NCBI GenBank assembly: GCA_032622095.1
Contig: CP136061.1
Location: 128,042,754 to 128,106,753 of the forward strand
Length of the DNA stretch: 64,000 nucleotides
Direction: 5' to 3'
Source of the DNA: Siphonodentalium dalli
Taxonomy: Eukaryota; Mollusca; Scaphopoda; Gadilida; Siphonodentaliidae
A model generated the notes under the pieces. It had not been told where the DNA came from, did not search any database, and worked only from the letters and a program-made list of their open reading frames with translations. Numbering within the stretch: the stretch's first letter is position 1; each line of letters opens with the position of its first letter. The translations under genes were made by a program, and so were the position numbers. Positions 50,301 to 53,300 of the stretch are shown here, piece after piece.

Positions 50301-53300
50301 CTGTTTACCTCAGTTTCTATTCTCTCTATTTTCTCTTTCAGTTGTCTTGTATCAGTGACCATTCTGTGTGACAGAGGCACGGCAAAAGAGTCCCCTCTCC
50401 CAAAACTGACACTCTTATTACCTAAAAATAGATAACTTACAATTTCAGTGTGATTGCTATGACTCTCCGTGTTAGAATAAGTCATGTGTGCACAATTCTC
50501 AATCTAATTCATGACAATTCTAGCAAAGATATTAAGATATGAGAATATGTTCAAGTTAAGCAAGCATATTTGAAGCAATGAACACTCATAATGAGTCTGT
50601 GCCTCGATAAATCTTATATATATATGCCAGTACCAGTAATTGTATGGACACGAATACAATTTCGAAGGAAGTGCATTGTGCTGTTCTAATATAATGGTAG
50701 ATCCCATGTTCAGACTGATACGCAGCACATCTCTTGGTGAAAGGGCTTCCTTTATTATGGATGTCCCATAGCCGAGATGGTTATGAAGTGGATAACATCA
50801 TCGCAGTCTGGGCTAGACGAGGTTGGCGCGAGTTTCAAACACCAACATGGTCGAAAATCATGACTGATTTTCAAGCTTGATCTGAAATGAGGGACGTCTC
50901 AATGTGCCATTCCGATCGATAGATGGCCATTTTGATAAAAAATGAAAACAATGAACGCTCATACTGAATCCCTGCATCCATAATTCTTGTATCTATATTG
51001 AAGTAAGAATTTGAGAGATCTAGGTTATAACCACCATGTGGGTTTCTGAGATCCATATTCCAGTTGAGCTAAACTCAGGACTCTCTGTTATGGGACCAAG
51101 AGAATGCAGAATACTAATCATGGGAAAATAACAATTTATCATTCAATTCATCAAACATGCATACGATTAAATCAAATTACAGTATGAGAACTATTTCACT
51201 GCACATATAGATCATACTCCACAGTTAATGTTGTAATGCACCACTTCAATAACCAGAATTATTCTTTTTCATCTATTCAATGCAATTGATAATGAATAAA
51301 TTTATCCAATAATTCAAAGAGCATAAATTAGTTGATGTCACTTGTCTGGTTAAATAATATTTTTTTGTAGAAATGAAGTGAATCTCACTGCCATACAGGA
51401 TATGGGACCTATGTTCAACTCGCATATGTAAGAGATTGCATTGCACAGGGTTTTCGCAAAAATTCAGGAAGCTCCCGCCATGAAAGGGTTATGGTAACAA
51501 TTAGCATCTATCTACCTGAGCTTGATGATGAAGATCCATTGGCACAGGACGAGGTTGATGCAGGATGCAAGGACGATGATCCACTACTGGAAGATTTACT
51601 ACTGGATGAGTCTGAATGATGAACACTTGAAACTGATAATGTTGTTCTGGACTGCAAATTGGGTTCTACAGAAAGATAATCAGAGGAACTCTAGATATAG
51701 AGAATAAATAGTTTTTGTTTGGATACCAAAATATCTCATGAGTGTCTGAAAAGAAATATCACATTTTCACGATTTTCTGCAAGCCGCGAGTGAAAATTAT
51801 ATATTTCTGCCCGACACGAATAAGATGTTTCAGGTATTCAAACAAAAAACGGTAGGTATTATTTTTATCATATGTGCCTTATTAATACTCAATGTCGCTA
51901 AATTCACTCTTTCTTAATTAAATTTATAACTCCACTTAGGCCTAAAAAAGATACTTTTATTTTGCGGTAACCTGCCCACCCGTTTGCCAGACAGTCCGAC
52001 ATAAACTTTTTATTTGCAAAATTGATTTTTCACAATTTAGTGTCTGAAAATTACCAATCTCATTCTCCCAACTTGACTTTATTCTTCTAGTTTCTATTAG
52101 TTAAGTTGCTGACTTTAATTCAATGAGTCATTAGCCAATTAACTTGCAAAATCGCACTCACGACACACCAAACCTCGGGTTAGTGGGCTAACTAACATCC
52201 AAAAACAGGATGCCTCAAAAATAGGTAACTTTAACCCAAAATAAAACAAAGTCATTTAGACTTATGGGCCATGCATGGGTATAGGATATGTTTATTAACC
52301 CAATTGATACGTGTAGGGGTATTGGTCAATACAAATTATATGACTTTGAACATATATGACAAGTGATTGTTTCATAGAAATTCTCAACAAATCTGCAGTT
52401 AAAATTTTCTGATAGTTGTATAGGAACTAAAACGTGCAATCCCAGTATGAGATGCAAACATTGATGATATGTGGGAAGGTGCTGGGAGATGGGGATTTTT
52501 TTTTAGCAGATTGAATACAATGCTGCAACACAGTGTGTTATTATGGTATAGCAACTTAACTCTAAATATTAACTTATATCAAGAATCAATCATATGTTAG
52601 TTCTGACTATAATTTGTATATACATGTAATAATCAGGGTTGGGGCGATTATATGCAAATGTAATCGATTACGATTAACATTACGATTATTATTACTAATA
52701 ATTATTACCACACTAGAATAAAGTCTATCGAAGGTATATAGAGGTACTGACTTAGTATGAGCTGCGATATATACACACCATGTATCAGATTTATAGAGGT
52801 ACGCACTGACTTAGTATGAACTGATATATACACTGTTGTTTTATTCATCAGTTCATTAAGAAATTATTTTTGAAATTCATCTGGTATGTCATTATGTCAA
52901 TTCGAAAATTTCACAATTTACACCTCTATGGTATCTATTTTTCCCAATTGCATGGAAAATACCCAAGGGTTCTGGTTATCTGGTATCGATGAAGCAGACA
53001 CTTGTGTCCAATGTGGGGAAGGTGGTTGTGTGGTGAAAGCTTCCCAAAGACAAAGATTCAAGACTCACTCAAATATGCAAGATGTGTACAAATTTAACTC
53101 CTGTTATTGCCAAGCCATATGGCAAAAACTAATAAAAACAGAAATAAAAGAATATAAAATACACTGGCTTGAGAGTTCATTTACAATATTATATCCTGAC
53201 AAACTATATACATAGTATACCTGTATAGAAAATACAATTAAGGATATTAAATTATTAATACCTTATATGTTATGGGAATTTGAAAAAAAATTAAAAAAAA